Shown here: piece by piece, positions 61,682-64,000 of the stretch | Layout of the letters: each line of letters begins with the position of its first letter | How positions within the stretch are numbered: position 1 is the stretch's first letter | Assembly: GCF_002261425.1 (NCBI RefSeq) | Contig: NZ_NEVJ01000003.1 | Location: 2,542,001-2,606,000 of the forward strand | Direction of reading: 5' to 3' | Source of the DNA: Bordetella genomosp. 9 | GTDB lineage: Bacteria > Pseudomonadota > Gammaproteobacteria > Burkholderiales > Burkholderiaceae_B | DNA: 64,000 nucleotides | Position numbers and translations under genes: made by a program | Notes under the pieces: generated by a model | What the model saw: the letters and a program-made list of their open reading frames with translations, nothing else | Databases searched by the model: none | Told to the model about the DNA's origin: nothing

Positions 61682-63349
61682 ATGAGCACAGCGACCACGC
61701 TGGACCTTCCTGCCGGCAAACCCGGCTTTCTGGACAAGGAAAGAACCATCGCCGGACCCGGATTCAGCCGCTGGCTGGTTCCTCCCGCCGCACTCGCGAT
61801 CCACCTTTGCATCGGCATGGCCTACGGCTTTTCCGTATTCTGGCTGCCGCTTTCCAAGGCGCTGGGCGGCACCACCGCGCTGGCCTGCCCGGCCGGCATG
61901 AGCCTGTTCCAGGAGTTGTTCACGACCAGCTGCGACTGGCGCATCTCCAGCATGACGGTGACCTACATCCTGTTCTTCGTCCTGCTGGGATGTTCGGCGG
62001 CCGTGTGGGGCGGCTGGCTGGAACGCGCCGGCCCGCGCAAGGCCGGCATCGTATCGGCCGCCTGCTGGTGCGGCGGCCTCGTGATCTCGGCGCTGGGCAT
62101 CTACCTGCACCAGCTGTGGATGCTATGGGTAGGCTCGGGCGTGATCGGCGGCATCGGCCTGGGCCTGGGCTATATCTCGCCGGTCAGCACCCTGATCAAG
62201 TGGTTTCCCGATCGGCGCGGCATGGCCACCGGCATGGCGATCATGGGCTTCGGCGGAGGCGCCATGGTGGGCGCGCCGCTCGCCAACCTGCTGATGCGCC
62301 ACTACGCGACGCCGGCATCGCCCGGCGTGTGGGAGACCTTCGTCACGCTGGCGGTGATCTACGCGGTGTTCATGGTGGCCGGCGCGCTGTCCTATCGCGT
62401 GCCCGCCAGCAACTGGAAGCCGACGGGCTGGACGCCGCCCGTCGCCCAGACCAGCAACGCCATGATCACCCACGGCCACGTGCACGTGAAGAAAATCTGG
62501 GGCGTGCCGCAATTCTGGCTGGTCTGGTGGGTGCTGTGCCTGAACGTGACGGCAGGCATCGGCATCCTGGGCATGGCGTCGCCGCTGCTGCAGGAAGTCT
62601 TCGCCGGCAAGCTGATCGGCCAGGACGCGCTGACGTTCTCGCAGTTGAACAAGGAGCAGCTCGCCGCCATCGCCACCATCGCCGCCGGCTTCACCGGTCT
62701 GCTCAGCCTGTTCAACATCGGCGGCCGCTTCGTCTGGGCCAGCCTGTCGGACAAGCTGGGCCGCAAGATGACCTACCTGACCTTCTTCGTCCTGGGCATC
62801 GTGCTGTATGCCTCGGTGCCGTGGTCCGCGCACGCCGGCCACCTGGCTCTGTTCGTCGGCGCCTTCTGCATCATCCTGTCGATGTACGGCGGCGGCTTCG
62901 CGACGGTGCCCGCCTACCTGGCCGACCTGTTCGGCACGCAGATGGTCGGCGCCATCCATGGCCGCGTGCTGACCGCGTGGTCGGCCGCCGGCATTTTCGG
63001 GCCGGTCTTGATCAGCTACGTGCGTGAATACCAGTTGTCGCTCGGTGTGCCGCGCGCCCAGGTCTACGACATCACCATGTACATCCTGGCGGGGCTGCTG
63101 GTGATCGGCCTGCTGTGCAACCTGGCGATCCGGCCGGTCAATCCCAAGCACTTCTTGACCGATGAAGAACTGGCCCGCGAAAAGATGCTGGCGCACGAAC
63201 GCGCCGCCGCCAGCGCGGTGCATGGCGAATCGGCATCGACCTTCAAGACGCCGCGGTCGGCGATCGCCTTCGGCTGGGCCTGCGTCGGCATCCCGCTGGC
63301 CTGGGGCATCTGGGTGACGCTGCAGCAGGCGGTGGTGCTGTTCCGCTAG
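61682..63349 (+). CDS. OFA-family MFS antiporter (oxalate/formate type)
   Basis: 555 residues, 12 membrane segments. The sequence from WLVPPAALAIHLCIGMAYGFSVFWLPLSK, the loop IGLGLGYISPVSTLIKWFPD and GGRFVWASLSDKLGRKMTY identify the oxalate:formate antiporter group of MFS. A ~25-residue insertion after TM2 (ALACPAGMSLFQELFTTSCD) and a Cys/Trp-rich TM4 are noted. The position right after fdsD, with GGAG five bases upstream, suggests it imports formate or exchanges an organic acid with it. True substrate unproven. Confidence 0.9.
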   Translation: MSTATTLDLPAGKPGFLDKERTIAGPGFSRWLVPPAALAIHLCIGMAYGFSVFWLPLSKALGGTTALACPAGMSLFQELFTTSCDWRISSMTVTYILFFVLLGCSAAVWGGWLERAGPRKAGIVSAACWCGGLVISALGIYLHQLWMLWVGSGVIGGIGLGLGYISPVSTLIKWFPDRRGMATGMAIMGFGGGAMVGAPLANLLMRHYATPASPGVWETFVTLAVIYAVFMVAGALSYRVPASNWKPTGWTPPVAQTSNAMITHGHVHVKKIWGVPQFWLVWWVLCLNVTAGIGILGMASPLLQEVFAGKLIGQDALTFSQLNKEQLAAIATIAAGFTGLLSLFNIGGRFVWASLSDKLGRKMTYLTFFVLGIVLYASVPWSAHAGHLALFVGAFCIILSMYGGGFATVPAYLADLFGTQMVGAIHGRVLTAWSAAGIFGPVLISYVREYQLSLGVPRAQVYDITMYILAGLLVIGLLCNLAIRPVNPKHFLTDEELAREKMLAHERAAASAVHGESASTFKTPRSAIAFGWACVGIPLAWGIWVTLQQAVVLFR

Positions 63350-63418
63350 CCAACTTTTGTTCGGGCCGATGTCCCTCCATGGAGCCACCGCACGAGGCGC
63401 GGGGGGCTCGCCCGGGCT

Positions 63419-64000
63419 CTAACTTTTGCGCGGCGTGCGGTGAAGCACCGCGACGTGGGATTCAAGCAAACGCCGTGTGTTCTCGAGCTCTTTCTGCAAT
63501 AACTCGGCGTCAGGCAACACTGTCCGGTAATTCGCCGCCATGATTTTGGTCGGCAAGCCATCGAGTGCATACCGTGCCAGAGCTTGGCCCTTGTCAGCGC
63601 ACAAGATCAGTCCCACCGGCGGGTTCTCATCCGCATAGGCCCAATGCTCTTTGGCGTAGTTGCAATACATGTGCATCTGGCCCACGTCGGCGTGGGTGAG
63701 GCTGCCTAGCTTCAGATCGATGATTACCAGGCAGCGTAGCTTGCGATGGAAGAACAACAGATCGACCCGGTACCAGGTCTGGTCAATGCGCAACCGACGT
63801 TGCCGTCCGACGAAGGTGAACCCTTCACCCAGTGCGAGCAGGAAGTCTTCCAGGCGCTGGATCAAAGCCGCTTCCAGGTCAGACTCTGAATACTCGTCCT
63901 TCAGGTCGAGGAACTCCAGCACATAAGGGTCTTTGATCGTGTCATCGGGCGTAACGGCATCCTCGACTTTTGGCACCGAACCCTTGACCAGCATCGCCGC
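63419..64000 (-). CDS. YhcG/DUF1016-like PD-(D/E)xK nuclease domain protein (C-terminal part)
   Basis: The frame is open to the window end, so the N-terminal DUF1016_N half lies outside (family proteins are ~350 residues; ~190 are seen). TWYRVDLLFFHRKLRCLVIIDLKLG contains the PD-(D/E)xK catalytic Asp and Lys context, and ADVGQMHMYCNYAKEHW and NPPVGLILCADKG are typical YhcG phrases. YhcG proteins are associated with restriction or defence loci and mobile DNA; function is not established. An ATG at 63994 is in frame but probably internal. Confidence 0.88.
   Translation of the reverse strand, partial: AAMLVKGSVPKVEDAVTPDDTIKDPYVLEFLDLKDEYSESDLEAALIQRLEDFLLALGEGFTFVGRQRRLRIDQTWYRVDLLFFHRKLRCLVIIDLKLGSLTHADVGQMHMYCNYAKEHWAYADENPPVGLILCADKGQALARYALDGLPTKIMAANYRTVLPDAELLQKELENTRRLLESHVAVLHRTPRKS

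Noticed and set aside
1..64000. Search for tRNA, rRNA, IS elements, integrase genes and CRISPR arrays
   Set aside because: No sequence matched these by eye; small RNAs could be missed without covariance-model searches.

Overview
The window is GC-rich, almost fully coding DNA, and the gene families point to a betaproteobacterium of the Alcaligenaceae (Bordetella/Achromobacter type). The evidence is two Bug-type tripartite-transporter receptors, a DUF4148 secreted protein, a PATR-repeat autotransporter, a YheO/DauR regulator beside a threonine-dehydratase-like enzyme, and an NAD-linked fdsGBA-fdhD-fdsD formate dehydrogenase with an FdsR-like regulator. The species assignment is inference. No rRNA, tRNA, CRISPR array or insertion sequence was seen.

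Layout. 1-2780 (-): the 5' part of a large repeat-rich autotransporter that runs out of the window. 3268-4728 (+): a fusion of a DUF3299-like domain, an internal Tat/lipobox signal and an M19 dipeptidase. 4737-14437 (-): a nine-gene chemosensory operon. In transcription order it reads MCP-like, cheY, STAS, cheA, mcp, cheW, response regulator-EAL, cheR, cheB, with several ATGA-type overlaps. It contains a c-di-GMP phosphodiesterase, and its CheA carries two copies of a motif resembling the MshEN c-di-GMP-binding fold. 14662-21947: AraC regulator, class V aminotransferase, an unrecognised protein (17248-18480), M20 peptidase, and a divergent YheO-type regulator/dehydratase pair. 21948-22900: a lower-GC patch with a HigBA-like toxin-antitoxin module whose promoter is built of overlapping inverted repeats. 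23004-30913: a catabolic cluster of IclR regulator, FAD amine/amino-acid oxidase, metal-ligand-poor M19-like protein, two Bug receptors, gamma-glutamyltransferase-like enzyme and HD hydrolase.

31247-43834 holds mixed housekeeping and transport genes: GST, MscS channel, MarR-GNAT fusion, MFS/LysR divergent pair, tandem hotdog thioesterase, exonuclease III, SDR, PEGA-domain membrane protein, DUF4148 protein, YcaD-like MFS and a Prx5-type peroxiredoxin. 43905-48598 (-) holds a Tat-exported dienelactone-hydrolase-like protein and a 1244-residue DUF748/AsmA-like envelope protein.

48777-63349 is a molybdenum cofactor/formate block: moaC, moaD, moaE, moaB, moeA (+), convergent mobA and moaA (-), fdsR (-), then fdsG-fdsB-fdsA-fdhD-fdsD and an oxalate/formate-type MFS antiporter (+). 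Moco synthesis, guanylylation (MobA), sulfuration (FdhD) and the Moco enzyme therefore sit together. The window ends in a partial YhcG/DUF1016 nuclease-like gene (63419-64000, -).

Start codons were re-chosen from visible Shine-Dalgarno sequences where possible. All functions are by family recognition from the sequence alone.
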